From Ralstonia sp. A12 (GTDB lineage Bacteria; Pseudomonadota; Gammaproteobacteria; Burkholderiales; Burkholderiaceae): a stretch of DNA of 64,000 nt. The notes beneath the pieces are model-generated. The model had not been told where the DNA came from. It searched no databases and saw only the letters and a list, made by a program, of their open reading frames with translations. The position numbers were made by a program, and so were the translations under genes. The DNA lies in assembly GCF_000801955.1 (NCBI RefSeq), contig NZ_JSZO01000014.1:186001-250000 (forward strand). The letters are read 5' to 3'. Below, piece by piece: positions 54,313 to 63,545 of the stretch (its first letter is position 1; every line of letters starts with the position of its first letter).

Positions 54313-56790
54313 ATGACCCGCACCGAACTCCCCGTCGCCCAGCCGCAAGCTGGCGCGCGTTCCAATTTCCTCGTCCGGCGCGTTGCAGTGCTGGGCGCTG
54401 GCGTGATGGGCGCGCAGATTGCCGCGCACCTGATCAACGCCAAGGTTCCCGTTACGCTGTTCGATCTTCCGGCCAAGGAAGGCCCGAAGAGCGGCATCGC
54501 GCTCAAGGCCATCGAAAACCTGAAGAAGCTGTCGCCGGCGCCGCTGGGCATCAAGGATGACGCTAACCTGATCCAGGCCGCCAACTACGAAGACGACATC
54601 GAAAAGCTGCGCGAATGCGACCTCGTGATCGAAGCGATTGCCGAGCGCATGGACTGGAAGCACGACCTGTACAAGAAGGTCGCGCCGCACATCGCTCCGC
54701 ACGCGATCTTCGCGTCGAACACGTCGGGCCTGTCGATCACCGAACTGTCGGATGGCTTTGACGCCGAGTTGAAGTCGCGCTTCTGCGGCGTGCACTTCTT
54801 CAACCCGCCGCGCTACATGCACCTGGTCGAGCTGATCCCGACCGCGCACACGCGCGGCGACATCCTCGACAAGCTGGAAACGTTCCTCACCTCCGCGCTC
54901 GGCAAGGGCGTGGTGCGGGCGAAGGACACGCCCAACTTCATCGCCAACCGCGTGGGTATCTTCTCGATCCTGGCGGTGTTTGCGGAATCGGACAAGTACG
55001 GCATTCCGTTCGACGTGGTGGATGACCTGACGGGCTCGAAGCTGGGTCGCGCCAAGTCGGCCACGTTCCGCACGGCAGACGTCGTTGGCCTGGATACGAT
55101 GGCGCACGTCATCAAGACGATGCAGGACAACCTGACGGACGATCCGTTCGCCCCGGTTTATGCCACGCCGCCCGTGCTGGCCAAGCTGGTGGAAGCAGGT
55201 GCCCTGGGTCAGAAGACCGGCGCTGGCTTCTACAAGAAGGAAGGCAAGGAAATCAAGGTGCTGGACCCGCAAAGCGGCCAGTACGGCCCGAGCGGCAAGA
55301 AGGCTGATGACATCGTCGTGCGCATCCTGAAGAAGGAGCCGGCCGAGCGTCTGAAGCTGCTGCGTGAATCGACCAACCCGCAGGCGCAGTTCCTGTGGGC
55401 GGTGTTCCGCGACGTGTTCCACTACATCGCCGTGTACCTGGAGCAGATTGCCGACACCGCTGCGGAAGTCGATCTGGCGATCCGCTGGGGCTTTGGCTGG
55501 AACAGCGGCCCGTTCGAAGACTGGCAAGAAGCCGGCTGGAAGCAGGTGGCCGAGTGGGTGAAGGAAGACATCGAAGCCGGCAAGGCGCTGTCGAACGCAG
55601 CGCTGCCGCAGTGGGTGTTCTCGGGCCCGGTGGCAGACAACGGCGGTGTGCATTCGGCGCAAGGTTCGTGGTCGGCTAATCAAGGCACGTTCCTGTCGCG
55701 TAGCACGCTGCCGGTGTATGGCCGTCAGGTGTTCCGCGCGCCGATCAAGGGCGCGACCACGGTTAACCCGCTCACGTATGGCAAGACCATCGAAGAGACC
55801 GATGCCGTGCGCATCTGGGTGGACGACGCTGCGGGTCAGGACGACGTGCTGGTCGTCTCGTTCAAGAGCAAGATGAACACGATCGGCCCGAGCGTCATCG
55901 ATGGCCTTACGCGCGCTGTCGACCTGGCCGAAGCCGGCTACAAGGGTCTGGTGGTGTGGCAGCCGACGTCGCTCAAGCTGGGCGCGCCGGGTGGTCCGTT
56001 CTCCGCCGGTGCAAACCTGGAAGAGGCCATGCCGGCCTTCATGATGGGCGGCGCCAAGGGCATTGAGCCGTTCGTGAAGAAGTTCCAGGACGGCATGATG
56101 CGTGTGAAGTACGCCGGTGTGCCGGTCGTGTCGGCTGCGTCGGGCATTGCGCTGGGCGGCGGCTGCGAGCTGATGCTGCACTCGGCCAAGCGTGTGGCTG
56201 CGCTGGAAACGTACATGGGTCTGGTGGAAGTGGGCGTGGGCCTGGTGCCGGCCGGCGGTGGCTTGAAGGAAGCCGCACTGGCAGCCGCCAAGGCCGCACA
56301 GGCTGCAGGCAGCACCAACATCCTGCAATTCCTGACCAACCGCTTCCAGGCAGCAGCCATGGCCAAGGTATCGTCTTCCGCGCTGGATGCGCAGAAGATC
56401 GGCTACCTGCAGCCGACCGACACCATCGTCTTCAACGTGCACGAACTGCTGCACGTGGCGCGCAACGAAGTGCGTGCGCTGTCCGACTCGGGCTATCGCG
56501 CGCCGCTGCGTCCGGTGGCCATTCCGGTGGCGGGCCGCTCGGGTATCGCCACGATCAAGGCGTCGCTGGTGAACATGCGTGATGGTGGCTTCATCTCGCA
56601 GCACGACTTCACGATCGCTGCGCGCATCGCTGAAGCCGTGTGCGGCGGTGATGTGGAAGCCGGCGCGCTGGTGGACGAAGAATGGCTGCTGGCGCTGGAG
56701 CGCAAGGCCTTCGTGGATCTGCTCGGTAGCGCCAAGACCCAGGAACGCATCATGGGCATGCTGCAGACCGGCAAGCCGGTGCGTAACTAA
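54313..56790 (+). CDS. fadB: Bifunctional 3-hydroxyacyl-CoA dehydrogenase/enoyl-CoA hydratase
   Basis: 825 residues from the ATG at 54313 (GAGGA upstream). The order is reversed compared with E. coli FadB: the NAD-binding dehydrogenase comes first (GAGVMGAQIAAHL near 29-41, then SNTSGLSITEL and HFFNPPRYMHLVE), and the crotonase-like hydratase is C-terminal (GGPFSAGANLEEAM near 560, SGIALGGGCELMLHSA near 610). This is the FadN-type order. It hydrates enoyl-CoA and oxidises the 3-hydroxyacyl-CoA. It is followed 39 bases later by the thiolase gene. Confidence 0.93.
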   Translation: MTRTELPVAQPQAGARSNFLVRRVAVLGAGVMGAQIAAHLINAKVPVTLFDLPAKEGPKSGIALKAIENLKKLSPAPLGIKDDANLIQAANYEDDIEKLRECDLVIEAIAERMDWKHDLYKKVAPHIAPHAIFASNTSGLSITELSDGFDAELKSRFCGVHFFNPPRYMHLVELIPTAHTRGDILDKLETFLTSALGKGVVRAKDTPNFIANRVGIFSILAVFAESDKYGIPFDVVDDLTGSKLGRAKSATFRTADVVGLDTMAHVIKTMQDNLTDDPFAPVYATPPVLAKLVEAGALGQKTGAGFYKKEGKEIKVLDPQSGQYGPSGKKADDIVVRILKKEPAERLKLLRESTNPQAQFLWAVFRDVFHYIAVYLEQIADTAAEVDLAIRWGFGWNSGPFEDWQEAGWKQVAEWVKEDIEAGKALSNAALPQWVFSGPVADNGGVHSAQGSWSANQGTFLSRSTLPVYGRQVFRAPIKGATTVNPLTYGKTIEETDAVRIWVDDAAGQDDVLVVSFKSKMNTIGPSVIDGLTRAVDLAEAGYKGLVVWQPTSLKLGAPGGPFSAGANLEEAMPAFMMGGAKGIEPFVKKFQDGMMRVKYAGVPVVSAASGIALGGGCELMLHSAKRVAALETYMGLVEVGVGLVPAGGGLKEAALAAAKAAQAAGSTNILQFLTNRFQAAAMAKVSSSALDAQKIGYLQPTDTIVFNVHELLHVARNEVRALSDSGYRAPLRPVAIPVAGRSGIATIKASLVNMRDGGFISQHDFTIAARIAEAVCGGDVEAGALVDEEWLLALERKAFVDLLGSAKTQERIMGMLQTGKPVRN

Positions 56791-56829
56791 TCGCCGCTGC
56801 ATGACGGAAACGAGAACAGGAATTTCATC

Positions 56830-58029
56830 ATGACCAAGCAACTGCAAGACGCCTACATCGTCGCCGCGACCCGTTCCCCGATCGGCAAGGCGCCCAAGGG
56901 CACGCTCAAGAACCTGCGCCCGGACGATCTGCTGGCGACCATCCTCAAGAGCGCCGTCGCCCAGGTGCCGAACCTGGACCCGGCGCTGATCGAAGACGCC
57001 ATCGTCGGCTGCGCGATTCCGGAAGCGCAGCAGGGCCTGAACGTGGCGCGTATCGGCGCGCTCCTGGCCGGCCTGCCGAACACCGTGGGCGGCGTGACCG
57101 TCAACCGCTTCTGCGCCTCGGGCCTGACCGCCGTGGCCATGGCCGCTGACCGCATCCGTGTGGGTGAATCCGACGTGATGATTGCCGCCGGTGTCGAATC
57201 GATGAGCATGGTGCCGATGATGGGCAACTCGCCGTCGATGTCGCCGGACATCTTTACGCGTGACGAGAACATTGGCATCGCCTACGGCATGGGCCTGACC
57301 GCCGAGAAGGTCGCCCAGCAGTGGAAGATCTCGCGCGAGGCGCAGGACGCCTTCTCGCTGGCGTCGCATCAGAAGGCACTGGCTGCGCAACAAGCCGGTG
57401 AGTTCAAGGACGAGATCACCCCGATCGAGATCATCGAGAAGTTCCCGAACCTGGGTACGGGTGCGATCGACCTGAAAACGCGCACGCTGTCGCTGGACGA
57501 AGGCCCGCGTGCCGATACGTCGCTCGAAGGGCTGGGCAAGCTGCGCGCCGTGTTCGCCAACAAGGGCAGTGTGACGGCAGGCAACAGCTCGCAGACGTCG
57601 GACGGCTCGGGTGCGTTGATCCTGGTGTCGGAAAAGATCCTCAAGCAGTTCAACCTGGTGCCGCTGGCGCGCTTCGTGTCGTTTGCGGTGCGCGGTGTAC
57701 CGCCGGAAATCATGGGGATTGGCCCGAAGGAAGCGATTCCTGCGGCGTTGAAGGCCGGTGGCCTGACGCAAGATCAGATCGACTGGATCGAGTTGAACGA
57801 AGCGTTTGCTGCACAGTCGCTGGCCGTGATTCAGGACCTGGGCCTGGACACCAGCAAGATCAACCCGCTGGGCGGTGCGATCGCGCTGGGCCACCCGCTG
57901 GGCGCCACGGGTGCCGTCCGCGCGGCCACCGTCGTGCACGGCCTGCGCCGTCGCAACCTGAAGTACGGCATGGTGACGATGTGCGTTGGCACCGGCATGG
58001 GCGCCGCAGGCATTTTCGAACGCATGTGA
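56830..58029 (+). CDS. fadA: Acetyl-CoA C-acyltransferase (3-ketoacyl-CoA thiolase)
   Basis: 399 residues. The thiolase catalytic set is complete: C95 in VNRFCASGLTA, H355 in IALGHPLGATGA and C385 in TMCVGTGMGA. It cleaves 3-ketoacyl-CoA with CoA to release acetyl-CoA, the last step of the beta-oxidation cycle formed with the two preceding enzymes. A strong hairpin terminator follows, closing the operon. Confidence 0.95.
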   Translation: MTKQLQDAYIVAATRSPIGKAPKGTLKNLRPDDLLATILKSAVAQVPNLDPALIEDAIVGCAIPEAQQGLNVARIGALLAGLPNTVGGVTVNRFCASGLTAVAMAADRIRVGESDVMIAAGVESMSMVPMMGNSPSMSPDIFTRDENIGIAYGMGLTAEKVAQQWKISREAQDAFSLASHQKALAAQQAGEFKDEITPIEIIEKFPNLGTGAIDLKTRTLSLDEGPRADTSLEGLGKLRAVFANKGSVTAGNSSQTSDGSGALILVSEKILKQFNLVPLARFVSFAVRGVPPEIMGIGPKEAIPAALKAGGLTQDQIDWIELNEAFAAQSLAVIQDLGLDTSKINPLGGAIALGHPLGATGAVRAATVVHGLRRRNLKYGMVTMCVGTGMGAAGIFERM

Positions 58030-58035
58030 CCCCAC

Positions 58036-58075
58036 GCGAGGGGGAGGCTTAGGGCCTTCCCCTCGCTTGCTTTTC
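58036..58075 (+). terminator. Terminator after the thiolase gene
   Basis: GCGAGGGGGAGGC (58036-58048) pairs with GCCTTCCCCTCGC (58054-58066), a 13-base stem with one G-U pair and a TTAGG loop, followed by TTGCTTTT. Confidence 0.85.
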
Positions 58076-58247
58076 GCCTGTCTCACACCGCATGATTGCG
58101 CAGGCGCGCGCAGTAGTACACGACAATGCGCGCCGAAGAAGAACGCGGCCGGCGCCCAGCCGGCATCGCCATAGAAGCGGAGCCACGATTCCGCGCAAGA
58201 GGAGACACACCACCGGGTCACCGGCGGTGCACCAAGAGGAGGGCGCG

Positions 58248-59201
58248 ATGGGTGACACAATCGTGTTGACGGACGCGGCATGCGACATGCCACGCTCGAT
58301 GATCGATCAGCTGGGTTTGGGCGTGGTGCCGTTCCGCATTCGTGCGGGCGAACTGTTTGTGGAAGACCGGCGCGACGAAGAGGCGCTTCCGCAGCTCTAC
58401 CGAAAGTATCTCGTCGACAAGCAAGACCACTATGCCGAGTCGATCCCACTGCTCGAACGCGAGATCGAGGACTACCTGCTCAAGCACGTGGTCACGCAGC
58501 ACGACCGTGCCTTGCTGCTGACGATTGCCAGCTCGCGCAGCCATTTCTACAGCCATGCCACCGGTGCGGTGGTGGGCACCACGGCCAAGAGTTTCAAGCC
58601 GCGCAAGGATGCCGGCCGCTCGGGTCTGTTCGAGTTGACGGTGGTGGACACCGGCGCCATCGGCCCCGGCCAGGCGCTGATGGTGCACGAGGCTGCCCGC
58701 ATGCTGCGCGAAGGCGCCGAGGTGCGCGACGTGGTCAACGTGATCGAGAATCGCCTGCGCGATGCCTCGCACGTCTACCTCGTGCCCGACGAACTGCTGT
58801 ACATGTACACGCGCGCCAAGCAGAAGGGCGAGAAGAGCATCACCTGGGGCCGCTACATGATGGGCACGGCGTTCAATGTGCGCCCGCTCATCCATATGCA
58901 CCGTGGCGAGACCGAAGCCATCGCCAAGGTGCGCGGCTCTGATGAGGGTATCCGCCGCTTGCTCGCGCATGTCGAAACCATGATCACCGAGGAGCGTCTG
59001 GCCACGCCCGTGGTGGCGATCACCTATTCCGGTTCGCTCGACACCGTGCGCCGCATGGAGCCGGTGCAAGCGTTGATGCGGACCGCACAGGATCACGGCG
59101 TGGAAGTGCTGCTTGCGCCGATGAGCCTGACCGTGGCGTTGAACGTTGGGGCCAACGCGTTCTCCGTCGGTTATCTATCTGATTCACCCGTGCCTATCTA
59201 G
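58248..59201 (+). CDS. DegV-family fatty acid-binding protein
   Basis: 317 residues from the ATG at 58248 (AGGAGG upstream). DegV signatures are TIVLTDAACDMP at the N-terminus, a central helix-rich region, SRSHFYSHATGAV, and TVVDTGAIGPGQALMVHEAA. DegV proteins bind a fatty acid; in Gram-positives they act as FakB partners of a fatty acid kinase. No FakA homologue is in this window. Placement between thiolase and enoyl-CoA hydratase suits a fatty-acid carrier role, which is inferred. Confidence 0.9.
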   Translation: MGDTIVLTDAACDMPRSMIDQLGLGVVPFRIRAGELFVEDRRDEEALPQLYRKYLVDKQDHYAESIPLLEREIEDYLLKHVVTQHDRALLLTIASSRSHFYSHATGAVVGTTAKSFKPRKDAGRSGLFELTVVDTGAIGPGQALMVHEAARMLREGAEVRDVVNVIENRLRDASHVYLVPDELLYMYTRAKQKGEKSITWGRYMMGTAFNVRPLIHMHRGETEAIAKVRGSDEGIRRLLAHVETMITEERLATPVVAITYSGSLDTVRRMEPVQALMRTAQDHGVEVLLAPMSLTVALNVGANAFSVGYLSDSPVPI

Positions 59202-59228
59202 CGGCACAGGTTTCACCCTGGAGACTTC

Positions 59229-59993
59229 ATGTCGATTCGTACCGAGACCGCAGACGGCATCCTTACGCTGACCTTTGACCGTCTGGACCGCAAGAACGCC
59301 ATCACCGCCGCGATGTACCAGACGCTGGCGGATGCACTTGTGGCCGCTGAGACCGATCCCGCCATCCGCGTGATTGTGCTGGCGGGTCATGAGAGCGTGT
59401 TCACGGCCGGCAACGATCTCGAAGACTTCATGAAGAACCCGCCCAAGGACGAGAGCGCCCCGGTGCACCAGTTCCTCAGGGCGATCAGCGCGGCGACCAA
59501 GCCATTGATCGCATCGGTGAGCGGCGCGGCCGTTGGCGTGGGTACGACCATGCTGCTGCATTGCGACCTCGTGTATGCATCCGAGACGGCCAAGCTGTCG
59601 ATGCCGTTCGCGCAATTGGGCCTGTGCCCGGAAGCCGCATCGAGCCTGCTGTTGCCGCAGTTGGCTGGCTACCACCGCGCGGCTGACAAGCTGCTCTTCG
59701 GCGAGCCGTTCGATGCAAACGAGGCCCGCGAGCTGGGCTTGGTGAACCGCGTGTTGCCGGCAGGCGAGCTGGATGCCTTCGTGCGCACGCAGGCGCGCAA
59801 GCTGACGTTGCTGCCGCCCGCATCGCTGCGCGCCACCAAGCGCCTGATGAAGGAAGGCGCCACGCCGCAGATCGCCGAGCGCATGTCGGTGGAAGGCAAG
59901 CAATTTGGTGAGATGCTGCGCGCGCCGGAAGCCCGCGAAGCCTTCACCGCGTTCTTCGAGAAGCGCCGCCCGGACTTTTCCAAGTTCAACTGA
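59229..59993 (+). CDS. Enoyl-CoA hydratase/isomerase family protein
   Basis: 254 residues. Crotonase motifs are FTAGNDLEDFMKN (oxyanion loop) and SVSGAAVGVGTTMLLHCDLVY. The PFAQLGLCPEAASSLLLPQL segment, with a single glutamate, resembles delta3-delta2 enoyl-CoA isomerases (Eci/PaaG type). It could help process unsaturated fatty acids. It lies 27 bases after the DegV gene and ends at a bidirectional terminator. Confidence 0.9.
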   Translation: MSIRTETADGILTLTFDRLDRKNAITAAMYQTLADALVAAETDPAIRVIVLAGHESVFTAGNDLEDFMKNPPKDESAPVHQFLRAISAATKPLIASVSGAAVGVGTTMLLHCDLVYASETAKLSMPFAQLGLCPEAASSLLLPQLAGYHRAADKLLFGEPFDANEARELGLVNRVLPAGELDAFVRTQARKLTLLPPASLRATKRLMKEGATPQIAERMSVEGKQFGEMLRAPEAREAFTAFFEKRRPDFSKFN

Positions 59994-60010
59994 ACGATCC
60001 TTTCTCGCAA

Positions 60011-60038
60011 AAAAAACCCGGCCTAGGCCGGGTTTTTT
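60011..60038. terminator. Bidirectional rho-independent terminator
   Basis: A perfect palindrome CCCGGCCTAGGCCGGG (60017-60032) flanked by six A (60011-60016) and six T (60033-60038), between the convergent enoyl-CoA hydratase and thioesterase genes. Confidence 0.93.
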
Positions 60039-60054
60039 GTTGGGCGCTGCTAGT

Positions 60055-60474
60055 TCAGAGCGGCGGCAGTTCGCGTGGCTTACGGCTCTCGTCGGTGGCG
60101 ACGTAGGTGAGCGTCGCTTCCGTCACCTTGACGGTGGCGTGGCGGCCATTGGCGTGCATGCGCTGCGCATAGACCTCGACATCCACGGTGATGGAGGTGC
60201 GTCCGGTCTTGGCCACCTCGGCATAGAAGCTCACGAGATCGCCCACGTACACCGGCTGCTTGAAGATGAACGAGTTGACCGCAATCGTGGCCACGCGCCC
60301 GTTGGCGCGCACCACCGCCGGAATCGACCCGGCAATGTCGACCTGCGACATGATCCAGCCGCCAAACACGTCACCGTGCACGTTGGCGTCGGACGGCATC
60401 GGCATGACGCGCACGGCGGGTTGCTTGCCGGCGGGCAGCTTGACGATCTCAGTGGAGGCTTGGGTGTCGGACAT
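60055..60474 (-). CDS. Acyl-CoA thioesterase (YciA-like hotdog)
   Basis: 139 residues from the ATG at 60474 (60492 is an alternative). The YciA/BFIT signature NVHGDVFGGWIMSQVDIAG holds the conserved aspartate and glycine-rich loop. The second block VNSFIFKQPVYVGDLVSFYAEV follows the hotdog fold. It hydrolyses acyl-CoA esters in the cytoplasm. It is divergent from the Atm1-type exporter gene. Confidence 0.92.
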   Translation of the reverse strand: MSDTQASTEIVKLPAGKQPAVRVMPMPSDANVHGDVFGGWIMSQVDIAGSIPAVVRANGRVATIAVNSFIFKQPVYVGDLVSFYAEVAKTGRTSITVDVEVYAQRMHANGRHATVKVTEATLTYVATDESRKPRELPPL

Positions 60475-60573
60475 GATGATGCAGGGCAGCATTGAAGCGG
60501 AGGGACCGGGGTGCGGGGCGCACACAGGTGATCGGTGGGAGAATACACAATCCGCTATTTTATTGCACCGCAC

Positions 60574-62412
60574 ATGCGCCGCTACCCCGCCTCTTCCGAA
60601 CCGCCTCCGCCTGGGGCCAACCGTGGCGACTGGCGCACCATCAAGAGCCTGCTGCCGTATCTGTGGGCATACAAGTGGCGCGTCGGGTTTGCGCTGTCGT
60701 TTCTGATCGCTGCCAAGGTGGCCAACCTGGGCGTGCCGATGGTCATGAAGCGGCTGATCGATTCGATGAACGTGTCGCCGTCAGATCCGCGCGCGCTGCT
60801 GGTCGTGCCGGTGGGCATCATCATCGGCTATGGGTTGCTGCGGTTGTCGACGTCGCTGTTCTCCGAACTGCGTGAAATCCTCTTCGCCAAGGTGACAGAG
60901 AGTTCCGTGCGCACGCTTGCGCTGCAGGTGTTCCGGCATCTGCATGCGCTGTCGCTGCGTTTTCACCTGGAGCGCCAGACCGGCGGCATGAGCCGCGACA
61001 TCGAGCGTGGCACGCGCGGCATCCAGTCGCTCATCTCGTATTCGCTGTACAGCATCCTGCCGACACTGGTGGAGGTCGGCCTCGTCATCACATACTTCTT
61101 CGTGAAGTACGACGTGTGGTTCGCGCTCATCACGTTCTGCGCGCTCGTCAGCTACATCGTCTTTACGGTGACGGTGACGAACTGGCGCACGCACTTCCGC
61201 CGCAAGATGAACGAGTTGGATTCGCGTGCCAACCAGAAGGCGATCGACTCGCTGCTGAACTTCGAGACGGTCAAGTACTTCGGCAACGAAGAATACGAAG
61301 CGCGCCGCTACGACGAAAACCTGCAGAAGTACCGCTCCGCCGCCATCCGCTCGCAGAATTCGCTGTCGGTGCTGAACTTCGGCCAGCAGGTGATCGTGGC
61401 CACGGCGCTCATCCTGATCCTGTATCGCGCCACGCAGGGTGTGGCGGCCGGGCACATGACGCTGGGCGACCTTGTGCTGGTCAACACGCTGATGCTACAG
61501 ATCTACATTCCGCTCAATTTCCTGGGCGTGATCTACCGCGAGCTGAAGCAGGCCGTGACCGACATGGACCGCATGTTCCACCTGCTGCAGACCAACCGCG
61601 AGGTGGCCGACAAGCCGGACGCGCAGCCGCTGGCCGTGCACGCCGGTGAGGTCCGTTTCGCGCATGTGGACTTCAGCTACGAGGCCAAGCGCCAGATCCT
61701 GTTCGATGTTGACTTCACGATTCCCGCCGGTACGACCACGGCGGTCGTCGGACAAAGTGGTTCGGGCAAATCGACACTCGCGCGTTTGCTGTTCCGCTTC
61801 TATGACGTGAAGTCTGGCGCCATCCAGATCGACGGACAGGACCTGCGCGATGTCACTCAATCGAGCGTGCGTGCGGCCATCGGCATCGTTCCGCAAGACA
61901 CGGTGCTCTTCAACGACAGCATCTACTACAACATCGCCTACGGTCGCCCTGAAGCGACGCGTGAAGAGGTGATCGAAGCCGCGCGCGCCGCGCAGATCCA
62001 CAGCTTTGTCGAGTCGCTGCCCGATGGCTACGATACGCAAGTGGGCGAGCGTGGGTTGAAGCTCTCCGGCGGTGAGAAGCAGCGCGTGGCGATCGCACGT
62101 ACGTTGCTCAAGCGTCCGCCGATCCTCCTCTTTGACGAAGCCACGTCCGCACTGGACTCTCGTACCGAGCACGCCATTCAGGAAGAGCTGATGGGCCTGG
62201 CGCAGAACCACACAACGCTGGTCATTGCGCACCGGTTGTCCACCATCGTGCGGGCGCACCAGATTCTGGTAATGGAGCACGGCCACATCATCGAGCGTGG
62301 CACACACGAATCGTTGCTGCGTGCCGATGGCCGTTACGCGCAGATGTGGCGCATGCAGGCACGCGAGCCGGAGCGTGTGGCAGAAGAAGCAGAAGACGCA
62401 GAGAACGCATAA
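60574..62412 (+). CDS. Atm1-type ABC exporter (half transporter)
   Basis: 612 residues from the ATG at 60574. An in-frame GTG at 60535 would add 13 residues; TATTTT just before 60574 looks like promoter DNA, which favours the shorter form. Six membrane helices in the first 330 residues include SFLIAAKVANLGVPMVMKRL, with the Atm1-specific NFETVKYFGNEEYEARRYDE (residues about 230-250). The ATPase has Walker A GQSGSGKST near 393, LSGGEKQR near 497, and LLFDEATSALD. Atm1/HMT proteins export glutathione-linked sulfur or metal species, supporting iron-sulfur balance or metal tolerance. Confidence 0.93.
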   Translation: MRRYPASSEPPPPGANRGDWRTIKSLLPYLWAYKWRVGFALSFLIAAKVANLGVPMVMKRLIDSMNVSPSDPRALLVVPVGIIIGYGLLRLSTSLFSELREILFAKVTESSVRTLALQVFRHLHALSLRFHLERQTGGMSRDIERGTRGIQSLISYSLYSILPTLVEVGLVITYFFVKYDVWFALITFCALVSYIVFTVTVTNWRTHFRRKMNELDSRANQKAIDSLLNFETVKYFGNEEYEARRYDENLQKYRSAAIRSQNSLSVLNFGQQVIVATALILILYRATQGVAAGHMTLGDLVLVNTLMLQIYIPLNFLGVIYRELKQAVTDMDRMFHLLQTNREVADKPDAQPLAVHAGEVRFAHVDFSYEAKRQILFDVDFTIPAGTTTAVVGQSGSGKSTLARLLFRFYDVKSGAIQIDGQDLRDVTQSSVRAAIGIVPQDTVLFNDSIYYNIAYGRPEATREEVIEAARAAQIHSFVESLPDGYDTQVGERGLKLSGGEKQRVAIARTLLKRPPILLFDEATSALDSRTEHAIQEELMGLAQNHTTLVIAHRLSTIVRAHQILVMEHGHIIERGTHESLLRADGRYAQMWRMQAREPERVAEEAEDAENA

Positions 62413-62436
62413 GCAGGTTGGGGAAGAGGGAACGCG

Positions 62437-63381
62437 ATGGAACTCAAATGGCTGGAAGACTTCATCAGCCTGGCCGAGACGCGCAGCTTTTCGCGCTCGG
62501 CGGAATTGCGGCACGTCACGCAGCCGGCGTTTTCGCGGCGCATTCAGTCGCTTGAGGCATGGCTGGGCAATGAGCTGATCGATCGGTCGAGCTATCCCAC
62601 TCGCCTCACGCCCGCCGGCGAGGTCTTCTACGAGCAGGCTCTGGCGATGCTCGCGCAGGTGAGCGAGACGCGCGCGCTGATGCGCGGCCAGCGCCCGGCC
62701 AGCGCATCGACCATCGACTTTGCTGTGCCGCATACGCTGTCGCTCACGTTCTTTCCGGGGTGGCTGGCGCAGGTGGAGGAGAAGGTCGGCAAGCTGCAAT
62801 GCCGCTTGCGCGCACTCAACGTGCACGATGCGGTGATGACGCTGGTGGAAGGCGGCTGCGACCTCGTCATGGTCTACCACCACGCGCGCCAGATGATCCA
62901 GCTCGACCCGACGCGCTACGACATGCTGGTGCTCGGCACCGAGCGGTTGTCGCCGTTCTCGAAGCCGGATGCGAATGGCCGCCCGATCTACCGGCTGGTG
63001 CCTGCCGCACGCAAGCCGATCGCGTATCTGAGCTATACGCCCAACGCTTTTCTGGGCCGCATGGTTGATGTGCTGCTGGAGAACTCGCCGGTCGCCCCGT
63101 TGCTCGATAAGTGCTACGAGACCGATATGGCCGAGGCGCTCAAGGTGATGGCGCTGGCGGGCCACGGTGTCGCCTTCCTGCCCGAGAGCGCAGTGCGCGA
63201 CGAAGTGGCCGCTGGGCGGCTGGTCCGCGCAGAAGGCAAGGGCGGCGGCACGCTGTCGATCGAAATGGAGATTCGGCTGTATCGCGAGCACCCGCAGAAC
63301 GGTGCGCCCGACCGTCGGCACCCGCAATCCAAGCGCAAACGGGAGCTGATCGACCAGCTTTGGGGCGCGTTGTCAGCGTGA
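62437..63381 (+). CDS. LysR-type transcriptional regulator
   Basis: 314 residues. The winged helix-turn-helix occupies 1-60 (FISLAETRSFSRSAELRHVT then FSRRIQSLEAWLG). The effector domain follows (IDFAVPHTLSLTFFPGWL). It lies 165 bases before gdhA in the same direction. A perfect GGGTTATGCG/CGCATAACCC dyad (63406-63430) lies between them, so it probably controls gdhA and perhaps itself. Target is inferred from position. Confidence 0.93.
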   Translation: MELKWLEDFISLAETRSFSRSAELRHVTQPAFSRRIQSLEAWLGNELIDRSSYPTRLTPAGEVFYEQALAMLAQVSETRALMRGQRPASASTIDFAVPHTLSLTFFPGWLAQVEEKVGKLQCRLRALNVHDAVMTLVEGGCDLVMVYHHARQMIQLDPTRYDMLVLGTERLSPFSKPDANGRPIYRLVPAARKPIAYLSYTPNAFLGRMVDVLLENSPVAPLLDKCYETDMAEALKVMALAGHGVAFLPESAVRDEVAAGRLVRAEGKGGGTLSIEMEIRLYREHPQNGAPDRRHPQSKRKRELIDQLWGALSA

Positions 63382-63405
63382 TGGAGGTCTTTTCTTACCT
63401 CATGG

Positions 63406-63430
63406 GGGTTATGCGCTAAACGCATAACCC
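63406..63430 (+). promoter_or_regulatory. LysR-type operator dyad upstream of gdhA
   Basis: GGGTTATGCG (63406-63415) and CGCATAACCC (63421-63430) form a perfect 10-base dyad around CTAAA, with the T-N11-A spacing of LysR sites. It lies 116 bases before the gdhA start. A weak promoter (TTGGAT at 63446-63451, TAAGCT at 63470-63475) follows. Confidence 0.6.
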
Positions 63431-63545
63431 GATGTAAAAACGGCATTGGATTTCGTTCTGGGCGGTCCCTAAGCTGGCGGGCATTTTGTGGGACTGCAGT
63501 TCCCAAACCAGGGGCCTTACCGAGGTCCAAAACAGGAAGACAGCC

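Noticed and set aside
54295-58449. A 1384-codon open frame on the minus strand opposite fadB, fadA and the start of the DegV gene
   Set aside because: It is a mirror of strong G/C third-position codon use in the plus-strand genes. It encodes an Arg/His-rich sequence with no domain, while the plus-strand genes have intact catalytic motifs.
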